From Paenibacillus vini (GTDB lineage Bacteria; Bacillota; Bacilli; Paenibacillales; Paenibacillaceae): a DNA stretch of 64,000 nucleotides. The notes under the pieces were generated by a model that saw only the letters and a list, made by a program, of their open reading frames with translations, did not search any database and was not told the origin of the DNA. The stretch is from the NCBI RefSeq assembly GCF_018403325.1, contig NZ_BOSL01000004.1, positions 124,001 through 188,000 of the forward strand. The letters run 5' to 3'. The number at the start of each line of letters is the position of its first letter. Positions within the stretch are counted from its first letter, which is position 1. Shown here in pieces: positions 52,686 to 61,854 of the stretch. Made by a program: the position numbers and the translations under genes.

Positions 52686-54289
52686 AAGTGTTGATTGTCG
52701 ATGATGAAGTTATTATCCGGACCGGGCTAAGTACGGTAATTCCTTGGGCAGAGCACGGGTTCGAGGTCATGGAGCCGGCGGCTTCGGCTGAAGAAGCGCT
52801 GGAACGAATCCCGGAAGAACAGCCGGAGATCGTCATGACCGATATCCGTATGACCGGAAGGAGCGGCTTGGAACTGGCCCACGAGGTAAAGCTGAAGTTT
52901 CCGGATACGGAATTGATCATCATTACGGGCTTTGATGATTTTTCGTATGTGCAGCAGGCGCTTCGGGAGGGAGTGGGCGATTATTTGTTGAAGACCAGCC
53001 GCCCGGGCGAAATCGTACAGGCGGCGGACCAGGCGAGAAGCCGAGTGCTGGAGCAGAGGCGGCTCAAGGAGCTTCGCGCCATGCAGCAGCGGCTGGTGAA
53101 TCAAGGCTTTCTCCGCAACCTGCTTGCTTCCGGCACGGGAGCCGATGAGGAAATCGCGGAACGCGAGTTTCGGGAGCGGTATCCGGACCTCCGATTGACT
53201 GAAAGTGGAGAAAGGTTGGAGGTTTGGCGGATCACCGCCAACAACCAGAAAGACCCTGATGCTGAATGCGCTAAGGGCGGGGAACGTCTGCAGCAGGCAT
53301 CCGGAGCGTTGACCGAGCAGATCGGTGCCATGCTGGCAGGGCGGCTCCAAGGCGAGTGGCTGCCTTGGGGAGAAGGCCTTCTGCTGGTTGTGCGGCGGGA
53401 GCGTGACTGCGGTGACGGCTGGTGCGCCGTGGAAACGGCGATCCGGTCCGCCGAGCAGTCGCTGGGCTGCCCGATTCTGGCTGCCTGCGGAGAGCCGACG
53501 GTATCGGCCCGCGGTCTGCGCAGCGCCGTAGAAACCGCGGAGGAGACCGCCCAGTTCCACTGGCTGCTCCACCCGAAGCGGACGCTCCGGTACGATGAGA
53601 TCCGGAGGCGCAAAGGTTGCCGAGCCGTTTGCTCCCAGGAGGAGGAGCATGCCCTCTCCCTGCTGCTGCGGGCGGGCAATCCGGAAGAGCTGAGAGCATG
53701 GATCTGCGGGCAGCTGCAGCGGCTCCGCCTGGACGAACAAGCGACGCCGGGCTCGGTCCGCGCTTACCTGCATTCGCTTGCCGTTGCCGGCCGGCGCTGG
53801 CTGGAGCGCGCCGCTTCCTCCATCGGCCATGCTTATACCTTTAGCGGTTCGGAGGAGGAGCTGGATTTGGATGAGCTGGCGCGCGCGCCGGAAGAGGCGT
53901 TGTTCGCCCATCTGGAATCGCTCATGAACCAGCACCAGGTCATGGTCGGGGGAATCAGCCCCGTCCAGAGCGCCATTTCATACATTCACGATCATCTGGG
54001 TCAATCTCTATCCTTGAATCAGGTAGCCGGTCATGTCCATATGAACCCGAATTATTTCAGCGCGATGTTCAAACGGGAGACCGGGCAAAATTATATTGAA
54101 TTCGTTACCCGTGCGAAGCTGCAAAGGGCGATGGCTATGCTCCGGGAAACGACGGCGAAAATCAGCGAGATCGCGAACGGGATCGGGTATGAGGATTTGA
54201 AGTATTTTAACCGCCTGTTCAAGAAATTCACGGGGCTTACCCCGTCCGAGTATCGGGAAAGACCTGAAAAATGTCCCTCTATCGACTGA
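52682..54289 (+). CDS. YesN-type response regulator, REC, middle domain, AraC HTH
   Basis: A 535-residue regulator. The receiver (about 1-120) has VDDE and phosphorylated D54 in VMTDIRMTG. The middle 270 residues are the long variable region of YesN-like proteins. The AraC-type DNA-binding domain (about 430-530) contains VHMNPNYFSAMFKRETG and IGYEDLKYFNRLFKKFTG. The ATG at 52682 overlaps the kinase stop; an in-frame start 18 bases further up is less likely. It probably activates the ABC genes 100 bases downstream. Confidence 0.93.
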   Translation: MKVLIVDDEVIIRTGLSTVIPWAEHGFEVMEPAASAEEALERIPEEQPEIVMTDIRMTGRSGLELAHEVKLKFPDTELIIITGFDDFSYVQQALREGVGDYLLKTSRPGEIVQAADQARSRVLEQRRLKELRAMQQRLVNQGFLRNLLASGTGADEEIAEREFRERYPDLRLTESGERLEVWRITANNQKDPDAECAKGGERLQQASGALTEQIGAMLAGRLQGEWLPWGEGLLLVVRRERDCGDGWCAVETAIRSAEQSLGCPILAACGEPTVSARGLRSAVETAEETAQFHWLLHPKRTLRYDEIRRRKGCRAVCSQEEEHALSLLLRAGNPEELRAWICGQLQRLRLDEQATPGSVRAYLHSLAVAGRRWLERAASSIGHAYTFSGSEEELDLDELARAPEEALFAHLESLMNQHQVMVGGISPVQSAISYIHDHLGQSLSLNQVAGHVHMNPNYFSAMFKRETGQNYIEFVTRAKLQRAMAMLRETTAKISEIANGIGYEDLKYFNRLFKKFTGLTPSEYRERPEKCPSID

Positions 54290-54385
54290 AGTTTCTCCCC
54301 TGTGGAGTAACGGCCCCCTCTTTTATACTAGGGCTAATCAACAAGGAGCTTCATACAATCTCAATCCAATCAAGGGGGACTGACG

Positions 54386-55708
54386 ATGAAAGCCAAAGGA
54401 AAAATAGGTCTGCTGCTGCTAATCGTTGCACTGCTGCTTTCGGCGTGCGGAGGAGAGAGCGGGGAAAAAGCTGAGGGATCGAAGGGCAAAGAGGAGAAGG
54501 TAAAACTGACAATCTGGCACAATTTTGCCGGCGATGATTTGCGGGCGAAAACCGTGCGCAGCTTTATCGATCAGTATAAACAGGATCATCCGAACGTGGA
54601 ATTGGATGCGCAGGCGATTCCGCCGGACGGCTATCGTCAGCGCTTGAGCACCGTAGCGGCGGCCAATGAGATGCCGGATTTGTTCTTTGTGTATGCGGGA
54701 AGCCATTCTTCCGAGCTTTACAACGCGAAATTGTTGCAACCGGTTACAGAAGCGTTGGACGCACATCCGGAATGGAGAGATAAGTTTTTGCCGGGAGCTT
54801 TCGACGCGTATAAGTTCGAAGCGGATCAGGTATATTCGGTTCCGCTCGGTATGTCGGCCACCTCGATTTTGTATTACAACACTTCATTGTTTGAGAAATA
54901 TAACGTAAAAGTCCCGACAACTTGGGATGAAATGATGACGGCGATCAAAGTGTTCAATGAGAACAAGATTACGCCGATCGCGCTGGGGAACAAGGCGCCG
55001 TGGGTCGCGCAATCGACGATTATCGGCTCGCTGGCCGACCGGGTAACTGGAACCGACTGGTTCAAAAATGCGGTAGCCCAGAAGGACGCCAAATTTACCG
55101 ATCCGCAGTTTGTGGAAGCGCTTGGTTACTTCAAGGAGCTGGTGGATAATAAGGCATTCCAGGAAGGCGCGAACAGCATCGACAATACCCAGGCCGAACA
55201 GTACTTCATCCAGGGGAACGCGGCAATGATGATCAGCGGCGCTTGGACGCTCACGAACCTGGCGGCATCAGCCACGGAAGAGCAGATGAAAGCGATCGAC
55301 GTCACCGTCCTTCCGGCGATTCCTGGCGGCAAGGGCGACCCGAACACGATTACCGGCGGAGCCGGCGGCGGGCTTGCGTTAAGCAGCCGGACGGAGGGCA
55401 AGGCCAAGGAAGCGGCGCTGGAGCTGATCTATGCCGTCAGCGGCCCCGAAGCTCAAAAAGCGATTGCCGAGAGCAATTCCATGGTCATGTATGATACGGA
55501 AATCGATCAGGCGAAGGTTACCTCGTTGTACTATAAAGCCTTCAACCTGGTCAAGAAAACGGGGATTACGCCGGTTTATGACGCTTATCTGTCCGCCGAT
55601 GCGGCGGATGTCATCAATAACGGACTGCAGGAAATTATGATGGGCGGTACGCCGGAATCGGTAGCCCAGAAGGTACAGGATGCGCAGGCTAGATCAGTTA
55701 CTCCTTAA
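54386..55708 (+). CDS. Sugar ABC transporter solute-binding lipoprotein
   Basis: A 440-residue binding protein, anchored through the lipobox LSAC (LLLSACGGE). VKLTIWHNFAGDD opens the mature lobe, and LPAIPGGKGDPNTITGGAGG is a typical hinge/lobe segment. AAGGGGG precedes the ATG. It is followed by two permease genes on the same strand, so this is a complete importer apart from its ATPase. The sugar is not predictable. Confidence 0.93.
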   Translation: MKAKGKIGLLLLIVALLLSACGGESGEKAEGSKGKEEKVKLTIWHNFAGDDLRAKTVRSFIDQYKQDHPNVELDAQAIPPDGYRQRLSTVAAANEMPDLFFVYAGSHSSELYNAKLLQPVTEALDAHPEWRDKFLPGAFDAYKFEADQVYSVPLGMSATSILYYNTSLFEKYNVKVPTTWDEMMTAIKVFNENKITPIALGNKAPWVAQSTIIGSLADRVTGTDWFKNAVAQKDAKFTDPQFVEALGYFKELVDNKAFQEGANSIDNTQAEQYFIQGNAAMMISGAWTLTNLAASATEEQMKAIDVTVLPAIPGGKGDPNTITGGAGGGLALSSRTEGKAKEAALELIYAVSGPEAQKAIAESNSMVMYDTEIDQAKVTSLYYKAFNLVKKTGITPVYDAYLSADAADVINNGLQEIMMGGTPESVAQKVQDAQARSVTP

Positions 55709-55816
55709 GGCGAGCAGTTTTTAGTTAGATACAGGATTGGACGGGGGAGGCCAGCCCTCCCCAAGTCAGCCTTATGACACAAATGGACTGTTTGCTTAAG
55801 AAAGGAGGCTGCATTC

Positions 55817-56692
55817 ATGCCAACCGCATTACGAAGCAAGGGATTCATTGCCGTGGCGCTGCTTCCGGCCCTGTTACTATTCTTAATGTTCGTTATCGTG
55901 CCGGTGTTTTGGTCGGCGTATTACGGATTTTTCAGCTGGAAGGGCTTCGGCGCGGCAAGCTTTATCGGTTTGGACAATTACCGCGAAATGTTTCAGGACG
56001 GAATCTTTTGGCGGGCGCTCCGCAACAATTTGATATTGGTAGCATCCTCGATCATCGGACAGATTCCGATTGCACTTCTGCTGGCTCTGCTGCTGCTGAA
56101 AAATACTCTCTTTTCCCGGTTCGTCCGTTCCGCCGTCTTCATGCCGATGGTGCTGTCTACAGTTGTCGTCGGTCTGATCTGGGGATATATCTACCAAACG
56201 CAATTCGGGCTCGCCAATACAGTGCTGAGAATGATCGGATTAGAGTCCTGGACCAGGGCCTGGTTGTCCGATCCGCAGGTCAACATGCTGGCGATTTCCA
56301 TACCGATCAACTGGAGCAATGTCGGGCCGTACCTGGTTATTTTTATTGCCGCTCTGCAAAATATTTCACCGGAGGTCGACGATGCGGCCAAAATCGATGG
56401 CGCCGTGGGTTGGCGCAAACTCCTTTATGTAACGTTGCCCATGATCTGGGGCACGGTCGTCGTCACGCTCGTCCTGTGCATCTCGGGCAGCCTGAAGGCC
56501 TTCGACCATGTCATCGTCATGACCGGCGGCGGGCCGGCGCGCTCGACGGAGCTGCTCGCGACGTATATGTACAACAGTACTTTTGACGTGTACCGGTACG
56601 GATACGGTTCCGCCGTGTCGACCATGATCATACTCATCAGTGCGCTCTTGATCGGCATCAATTACATCCTGACCCGGCAGAAATCGGGTTAG
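55817..56692 (+). CDS. ABC sugar permease, MalF/UgpA type
   Basis: A 291-residue membrane protein with six helices. The ATPase-contact EAA loop is DDAAKIDGAVGWRKLLYVTL. A strong AAAGGAGG precedes the ATG. It pairs with the permease at 56712 to form the membrane channel for the binding protein at 54386. The ATPase is presumably a shared MsmX/UgpC-type protein encoded elsewhere. Confidence 0.94.
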   Translation: MPTALRSKGFIAVALLPALLLFLMFVIVPVFWSAYYGFFSWKGFGAASFIGLDNYREMFQDGIFWRALRNNLILVASSIIGQIPIALLLALLLLKNTLFSRFVRSAVFMPMVLSTVVVGLIWGYIYQTQFGLANTVLRMIGLESWTRAWLSDPQVNMLAISIPINWSNVGPYLVIFIAALQNISPEVDDAAKIDGAVGWRKLLYVTLPMIWGTVVVTLVLCISGSLKAFDHVIVMTGGGPARSTELLATYMYNSTFDVYRYGYGSAVSTMIILISALLIGINYILTRQKSG

Positions 56693-56711
56693 TCGGGAAG
56701 GAGAAGGCGAC

Positions 56712-57641
56712 ATGAAAATAGAGCCGGCCTTGAAAACAGGGGTAACCAACGATCAGAGCCTTCAAAAAGGAAATGGTGGGAACGGCGGGATGAGACGGGA
56801 TCTATCCGGCAGACAGTTGGCGGTCAAGGGCTTATCGGGCCTTGGCAAGCTATTGCTGCTCGTGTATTCCGTGATTACGCTGTACCCGTTATACTGGCTG
56901 TTTATCAGCGCGTTCAAGACGAATCAGGATTTCTTCAACCGGCCTTACGGCCTGCCGCTCGTCTGGATGAAGGAGAATATAGTTAGAGCTTGGGAGCTTG
57001 GGCACATGGGACGGGCCATGGTGAATTCCACCATTGTCACGCTGGCCGCGGTTGTACTTACGATCTTGCTCAGCGTTCTGGCGGCTTATGTGCTGGCCCG
57101 GTTCCCGTTCCGTTTCAAAAAAGCGGTGGTTGGAATTTTTTTGGCGGGCATGCTCATTCCGATCCATAGCACGCTTGTGCCGCTGTTTATCATCATGAAT
57201 AAAATCCATCTGCTGGATACGTACGGGGCGCTAATTTTGCCTTACACAGCGTTCGAGCTGCCGATCGCGATTTTTTTGGCCATGGCATATATGGCTTCGA
57301 TCCCCCGGGAGATTGAGGAGGCGGCCATGATCGACGGCAACGGCTGGTGGGGCATCTTCGGAAAAATCGTGCTGCCGCTGTGCACGCCGATCATCGCTAC
57401 GATTTCCATTCTGGCGTTCCTCCGGTTCTGGAACGACTTCTCGTTCGCCCTTGTGTTCATCAACACGCAGGCGCTCAAGACTCTGCCGCTCAGCCTGTCC
57501 CTGTTCTCGGACGGCTTCGGTACCGATTACAGCCTGACGATGGGCGCGATGGCGATCGCCGTCCTCCCGACGATTGTCGTTTACCTCATTCTGCAGGAGC
57601 AGATCATGAAGGGGATGGTCGCCGGATCGATTAAGGGATGA
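56712..57641 (+). CDS. ABC sugar permease, MalG/UgpE type
   Basis: A 309-residue membrane protein with six helices and the EAA loop EEAAMIDGNGWWGIFGKIVL. The N-terminus has about 30 extra polar residues before MRRDLSGRQ; a start at that internal Met is possible, but GAAGGAGAAG before the ATG at 56712 supports the longer form. It is the last gene of the transport operon; a palindrome array begins at its stop codon. Confidence 0.93.
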   Translation: MKIEPALKTGVTNDQSLQKGNGGNGGMRRDLSGRQLAVKGLSGLGKLLLLVYSVITLYPLYWLFISAFKTNQDFFNRPYGLPLVWMKENIVRAWELGHMGRAMVNSTIVTLAAVVLTILLSVLAAYVLARFPFRFKKAVVGIFLAGMLIPIHSTLVPLFIIMNKIHLLDTYGALILPYTAFELPIAIFLAMAYMASIPREIEEAAMIDGNGWWGIFGKIVLPLCTPIIATISILAFLRFWNDFSFALVFINTQALKTLPLSLSLFSDGFGTDYSLTMGAMAIAVLPTIVVYLILQEQIMKGMVAGSIKG

Positions 57642-57820
57642 TTGGAAAAAATCTAACCAGATGGCTGATTCAGCGTCCAATCAGCATTTTCATTGGATAA
57701 TTTCCAATGAAAAGCTCTCTATAACTCTAAATCGGCACGGACACTCATTTTTCATTGGATATTTTCCAACCAAACATCACCAAAGTAAAAGTAACTTCTA
57801 TATCATTGGAAAAAATCCAA
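57641..57820. repeat. Array of four TTGGA-N5-TCCAA palindromes
   Basis: Palindromes start at 57643 (one mismatch), 57693, 57755 and 57806, at distances of 50, 62 and 51 bases, each with a 5-base A/T-rich centre. The spacers between them are unlike each other. The array fills the region just after the sugar permease operon. It has no coding content that I believe. It may be a genome-wide intergenic repeat or a set of binding sites. Confidence 0.7.
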
Positions 57821-57940
57821 CAAGCTGCCCTTTGCGCGAGTGAGTAGGGAAGCCGAAGAAAGATAAGGAACTGTTGGATGGTGGACGGAAACGGCGGATG
57901 TGTGCTTTATATGCAGAACCAGAAAGGTAATTTCAAGAGA

Positions 57941-57966
57941 AAAGACGCCTGTACGGCGTCTTTTTT
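57941..57966 (+). terminator. Terminator before the TetR gene
   Basis: GACGCC pairs with GGCGTC around TGTAC, followed by six T residues. It probably ends the sugar permease transcript about 300 bases after its last gene. Confidence 0.85.
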
Positions 57967-57977
57967 GTTTCCTTTTT

Positions 57978-58006
57978 TTGACTTATAGAAAGGCAGCGTA
58001 TATAAT
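57978..58006 (+). promoter_or_regulatory. Sigma-A promoter of the TetR-SRPBCC operon
   Basis: TTGACT (57978-57983) and TATAAT (58001-58006) are spaced by exactly 17 bases, a near-perfect housekeeping promoter. The operator at 58013-58032 covers the expected start point. Confidence 0.85.
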
Positions 58007-58012
58007 ATCCAT

Positions 58013-58032
58013 ATGTTAGTGTTGACTAACAT
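58013..58032. promoter_or_regulatory. TetR-type operator, perfect 8-4-8 inverted repeat
   Basis: ATGTTAGT-GTTG-ACTAACAT is exact, sits just after the -10 box and about 15 bases before the regulator gene, as expected for autorepression by the TetR-family protein encoded next. Confidence 0.85.
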
Positions 58033-58047
58033 TTTGGAGGAGCGAGC

Positions 58048-58743
58048 ATGGAATTTAATGAGACATTAAGAGATAGACAGAACTTGACGAGCGAACAGAA
58101 GCCGGTAGGCAAACAGAAGTTGACGAGCGAACAGAAGTCGACAGGTAAACAAAAGCCTGCGGGCAAGCAAAAGTTGACCAGCAAGGATAAGCTGATGCAG
58201 GCGGCGCTCTCTTTGATGGCGGAAAAGGGCTACAATGGCGTTTCCACCAAGGAGATTGCGGCTGAGGCGGGAGTCAGCGAGATGACGCTGTTTCGTAACT
58301 TTGGCAGCAAGCCCAATTTACTGGACGAGGCGATTGACCGGTTTTATTATACCGGTGCCATGGAGATGATTTTTGCCGAGCAGCTGGTGTGGGATTTGCG
58401 GAGCGATTTGCGGCTGGTCGCCGAAACGTACCATGAAATCATGAATCGGAATCGGACGTGGATTCGCGTCGTTCTCCAGGAAGCGGAATTATCCGCCGCG
58501 CGGGAAAAGGCACAAAAGCACCCGCGGCAGCTTCGGGAACTGCTGACTAATTATTTTACCGGGATGATGGAGAAGGGGAAGCTGACTCCTACTTCGCCGG
58601 AAGCGCAGGCGATTACGTTCATGTGGATGAATTACGGTGCGTTCATGGCTCATCTGTACGGTTCGGAAGGCATTGCCGGCGTGGCATTGACGGAATTTCT
58701 GGATTCGAGCATCGAATTGTTCGTAAGAGGACTTACGCCTTAA
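58048..58743 (+). CDS. TetR-family regulator with repeated N-terminal tail
   Basis: A 231-residue regulator. The HTH domain (about 48-95) contains KGYNGVSTKEIAAEAGVSEM and the TLFRNFGSK recognition helix; the C-terminal helices should bind ligand. Before it stands a 47-residue tail made of 12-residue units LTSEQKPVGKQK and LTSEQKSTGKQK plus partial copies, coded by 36-bp DNA repeats starting at 58084 and 58120. Such a basic Q/K tail is uncommon for TetR proteins. GGAGGAG precedes the ATG. It probably represses itself and the SRPBCC gene 20 bases downstream through the 8-4-8 operator. Confidence 0.9.
   Translation: MEFNETLRDRQNLTSEQKPVGKQKLTSEQKSTGKQKPAGKQKLTSKDKLMQAALSLMAEKGYNGVSTKEIAAEAGVSEMTLFRNFGSKPNLLDEAIDRFYYTGAMEMIFAEQLVWDLRSDLRLVAETYHEIMNRNRTWIRVVLQEAELSAAREKAQKHPRQLRELLTNYFTGMMEKGKLTPTSPEAQAITFMWMNYGAFMAHLYGSEGIAGVALTEFLDSSIELFVRGLTP
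58084..58191 (+). repeat. 36-bp tandem repeat inside the TetR gene
   Basis: Two near-identical 36-bp units (58084 and 58120), starting TTGACGAGCGAACAGAAG and differing at a few bases, are followed by a half unit and a degenerate TTGACCAGC. They keep the reading frame and encode the lysine-rich tail. The copy number may vary between strains. Confidence 0.8.
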
Positions 58744-58763
58744 TTTTGAGAGGAGTGGTTTCG

Positions 58764-59177
58764 ATGATAGGACAAACAAAAGCGGCCGGATTTCAGATCG
58801 GCGTGCGCCGGACTTTTCCCGTTTCCAGGGAGGCGGCCTGGGCATTTCTGCTCTCCACGGAAGGATTGAAGCTGTGGTTGGGCGATTTGTCGTCGCTGGA
58901 GCTCGAACCGGGGCACCAATATACGACCGAAGAAGGAAACTTTGGGGAGCTGCGCGTCGTAAAGCCGCTGGAGCAGCTTCGCTTGATCTGGCAACGAAAA
59001 GGGTGGAGTCAGCCGTCCACGCTCCAGATTCGACTCATTCCCAACCCGTCGCATGCCGACAAGACGACAATCAGCTTTCATCAGGAGAAGCTGACGGACG
59101 CTTGGGCCCGGGAGGAAATGAAGCAGCATTGGGAGGCCGTAACGGCGGCGATCATGGAGCAAGTTGGCACCGACTAA
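58764..59177 (+). CDS. SRPBCC (AHSA1-like) domain protein
   Basis: A 137-residue protein of the helix-grip fold: VRRTFPVSREAAWAFLLST, then LKLWLGD, then strands, and a long C-terminal helix AREEMKQHWEAVTAAIMEQV. It is clearly related to the protein at 1932-2432. The ATG at 58764 follows GAGAGGAG. It lies 20 bases after the TetR gene and shares its promoter, so it is probably the regulated target or a ligand-handling partner. Ligand unknown. Confidence 0.85.
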   Translation: MIGQTKAAGFQIGVRRTFPVSREAAWAFLLSTEGLKLWLGDLSSLELEPGHQYTTEEGNFGELRVVKPLEQLRLIWQRKGWSQPSTLQIRLIPNPSHADKTTISFHQEKLTDAWAREEMKQHWEAVTAAIMEQVGTD

Positions 59178-59244
59178 GCAGGGAAGGGAAATGCGCTCAT
59201 ACACTCCCCAGGAGACACATGAATCAACTTCGGACTCCAAAAAT

Positions 59245-59292
59245 AAAGGCCCGTATCCCGGACATGTTTTGATCCGGATACGGGCCTTTTTA
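59245..59292. terminator. Strong terminator after the SRPBCC gene
   Basis: AAAGGCCCGTATCCCGGA pairs with TCCGGATACGGGCCTTTT (one bulged C), with A-runs and T-runs on the two sides. It can also end the leftward SDR gene. Confidence 0.88.
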
Positions 59293-59317
59293 TGCTATTT
59301 ACAGTTACAGTACGCTC

Positions 59318-60070
59318 TTAAATAACATGAGGCTGGGCTTCGATCTGCTCCGCTTTCACGACGGCTTCTTCAAGAGATAAGCCGGTGAAGCTTTGCGCAG
59401 GGAAGAAGCGCCCGCTCTTCTTGTCGTCGACAAAGGCGCCGATCGCAATCCCCGGGATGACGCTCTTCACGTCATTAGGGGCCGATGGTCCGCCCAGATC
59501 GGTCCGGCACCAGCCCGGATCGGTCAGGTTCAGCATGACGTCGGTGCCTTCCAGACGGGAGGCCAAATCCTTCGTGAATTTGTCCAGCGCGGCTTTGCTG
59601 GCCGCATACCCCGCTTGCTCCGGTTCATTGCGGATGCCGCTGGTTGTATTGATAACGCGTCCGAAGCCGCGCTGAATCATTTTCGGAATAAGCCGGTTGC
59701 AAATCGTAACGACAGAGATGAAATTGATGCGGAAGCTCTGTTCAAAGTCCTCCACCGGAGTATTCCAGTAATCCGTCCGGTAAGCGATCTGAACGGCGGC
59801 ATTGTTGAAGACGATGTCGACCTGCGTCCCTTTTGCCTCAATTTCATCCAGCATCGCTACCACTTCCTCGTGATTGGCGAGTTCCGCCTGCACGCTATAT
59901 ACTTCCACGCCGAGGTTTTTAACCTCTTCTTCCAAAGCCTTCGTATGCTCCAACGTTCTACTGTGCAGGATGAGATTGCAACCCTGCTGCGCCATAAAAA
60001 TGGCGGTCTCATAGCCTACGCCCCGGCTTGCGCCCGTAATTAATGCCCATTTCCCTTTTGTATTGACCAT
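59318..60070 (-). CDS. Short-chain dehydrogenase/reductase
   Basis: A 250-residue SDR oxidoreductase. ALITGASRGVGYETA is the NAD(P)-binding glycine motif, then VFNNAAVQ; the active site is Ser in TTSGIRN and YAASK (Y and K four apart). The end DPGWCRTDLGG is the usual substrate-side loop. The ATG at 60070 is chosen because AAGGAAG lies upstream; a TTG at 60091 coincides with the ribosome binding site. Substrate unknown; the preceding Arg in GASRG slightly favours NADPH. Confidence 0.92.
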   Translation of the reverse strand: MVNTKGKWALITGASRGVGYETAIFMAQQGCNLILHSRTLEHTKALEEEVKNLGVEVYSVQAELANHEEVVAMLDEIEAKGTQVDIVFNNAAVQIAYRTDYWNTPVEDFEQSFRINFISVVTICNRLIPKMIQRGFGRVINTTSGIRNEPEQAGYAASKAALDKFTKDLASRLEGTDVMLNLTDPGWCRTDLGGPSAPNDVKSVIPGIAIGAFVDDKKSGRFFPAQSFTGLSLEEAVVKAEQIEAQPHVI

Positions 60071-60316
60071 AGACTGAGTACTTCCTTTCAAAATAAGGTA
60101 GAGAGAATCTCCCAGTCCTTATACTATCATTTGTTTGATATCGCTTTCAATACGCTTGAGTTTAATAGGAAAGCAGCGCTCAAAAAACGATAGTAGAGTT
60201 CATGAAAAGGGTGGAGGGATTTTGTTCGAGTATGTCGAATTACAGTGCAGTGTTCAAGTAATTATGTAATACAGCAACCCCGTAGAATAAAACAGCTCAG
60301 AGAGAGAGTGATTGTG

Positions 60317-61759
60317 ATGTCAGAGAAATTAATCGAATTGCACCGAAGGAACAAATTAATGGTTTGGTTGCTATGGGGAACTCTTTTTCTGGGGCTTGTC
60401 TTGTCGGTTCCACACATAAGACAGACGTTGGCTATTTCCGGACTGCCGGTCGCCCTGCTGTGCGTGATTCTGATTTGGAGAAAAATAGGGGTTCGTTATA
60501 TTATGTACCTCGTATCGATCGGGCTTAGCATCATCACCTTCTTTTTTATTAATGCGAGCGCGGGATACAGCAGCCTGCTTCTTATTTTCTTTACGCTAGC
60601 TCTTATTTCAATTTATCATAATTATCGTCCCTTACTGCTTAGCGGCCTGCTTGCGATAGTGATGACGAACTACTTTTTGCAGACCAAAGAATTTCTGTCA
60701 ACGGAAAGTGACATTAACTTAAATGGTTATCTGATCGTCACCCTAACGGCCTTGATTGCACAGAGCCTGATCGGCGCCAAAATGAGAAGGAAAGCGGAAG
60801 CCAGCGCCGCGGAATCCGCGGTTGCGCAAAATCGGACGGAGGAAGTCTTGGGAGAGGTTAAAAATACGGTGGAAGTGCTGGGTCATTCGATTCTAAGCTT
60901 GCAGGCGAATGCCACCCATACAGGGGAAATATCCAATCAGGTCGTAACCGCCTTCAATGAAATCGCGGTCGGTATCGAGACTGGGTCCGCCAGCATTTCC
61001 GATATATCGGAGGCTATCCATCGTGTGGATGAGAATGTAAGTGCCACAAGCCAGGCCTCCGTTAAAATGAGTGAACAATCGAAGGCGACTTCCGAGTTTA
61101 CGGTTCAAGGCAAAGTTAAAATGGACGAATTGACGGGGAAAATCCATGAAATCGACCAAATCGTTCAAAATACTTCCCTGGTTATGGGAGAAGTGAATGA
61201 GGAAAACCGGAAAATCGAAAGCATCGTGGACCTTATTAAGGACATTGCGAACCAGACAAACCTGCTTTCTTTGAATGCTTCTATCGAAGCGGCGAGAGCT
61301 GGAGAACATGGACAAGGATTCTCGGTGGTGGCCACGGAAATCCGGAAGTTGGCCCAGCATGCTCAGGAGGCATCTACGGACATCTCGGTCATTCTCGGAT
61401 CCATTCAAAGCCGCATCGGGCAGGCGACGGATTTAGTGGAGCATGGCCGTACGGTTGTGGATGCGGGCAAAGAATCGGCGATGAATGCAGAACAGCTGTT
61501 TGCCGGAATCGAGTCGAATTCAACCGGGGTCTTGGAACAGGCGGTACAGGTTCGCGAAATGAATGAACGTCTGCGCCAAATTTCTGAAACCGTCGTCCAG
61601 GAGGTTACCACGGTGGCCGCTTTCACGGAACAATCCGCGGCATCGGTTGAGCAGGTACTGGCAAGTTCGCATGTCCAGCAGCAGCATGTAGTAGAGATTG
61701 TCACATCGATTAATCAACTACGGGAATTAATGAACAAGCTGGAAGATATCATAAAATAA
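60317..61759 (+). CDS. Membrane methyl-accepting chemotaxis protein
   Basis: A 480-residue receptor. Five or six helices fill about residues 14-175 with almost no outer domain; a short helix replaces the usual HAMP; the signalling region (about 190-480) has the tip [20 protein letters not shown]. It resembles small-sensor receptors that detect changes within the membrane or energy state. ATG 60317 follows AGAGAGAGTG. A strong terminator follows. Confidence 0.88.
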   Translation: MSEKLIELHRRNKLMVWLLWGTLFLGLVLSVPHIRQTLAISGLPVALLCVILIWRKIGVRYIMYLVSIGLSIITFFFINASAGYSSLLLIFFTLALISIYHNYRPLLLSGLLAIVMTNYFLQTKEFLSTESDINLNGYLIVTLTALIAQSLIGAKMRRKAEASAAESAVAQNRTEEVLGEVKNTVEVLGHSILSLQANATHTGEISNQVVTAFNEIAVGIETGSASISDISEAIHRVDENVSATSQASVKMSEQSKATSEFTVQGKVKMDELTGKIHEIDQIVQNTSLVMGEVNEENRKIESIVDLIKDIANQTNLLSLNASIEAARAGEHGQGFSVVATEIRKLAQHAQEASTDISVILGSIQSRIGQATDLVEHGRTVVDAGKESAMNAEQLFAGIESNSTGVLEQAVQVREMNERLRQISETVVQEVTTVAAFTEQSAASVEQVLASSHVQQQHVVEIVTSINQLRELMNKLEDIIK

Positions 61760-61777
61760 ATGTTGTTCGCAAAAATA

Positions 61778-61830
61778 GGGGGTTATCTCCGCACCGGATG
61801 AGGATAAGGTGCGGAGATAACCCCCTTTTT
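61778..61830. terminator. 18-bp perfect hairpin terminator between convergent genes
   Basis: GGGGGTTATCTCCGCACC (61778-61795) and its exact complement at 61808-61825 flank a 12-base loop, followed by T residues on the right and A-rich sequence on the left. It serves the chemoreceptor and the leftward HTH-fusion gene. Confidence 0.92.
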
Positions 61831-61854
61831 GAACTAGTCCCTGAACTAACGGAA

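Noticed and set aside
52727-53935. 402-codon open frame on the minus strand
   Set aside because: It lies entirely opposite the YesN regulator gene, lacks a ribosome binding site, and its composition (R, P, Q rich) is that of antisense frames in GC-rich coding DNA.
57641-57820. Palindrome array as a CRISPR array
   Set aside because: The repeated part is only 15 bases, spacing is uneven, and there are no cas genes.
57661-57843. 60-codon frame inside the palindrome array
   Set aside because: It only exists because the repeats happen to keep a frame; no ribosome binding site and no conserved pattern.
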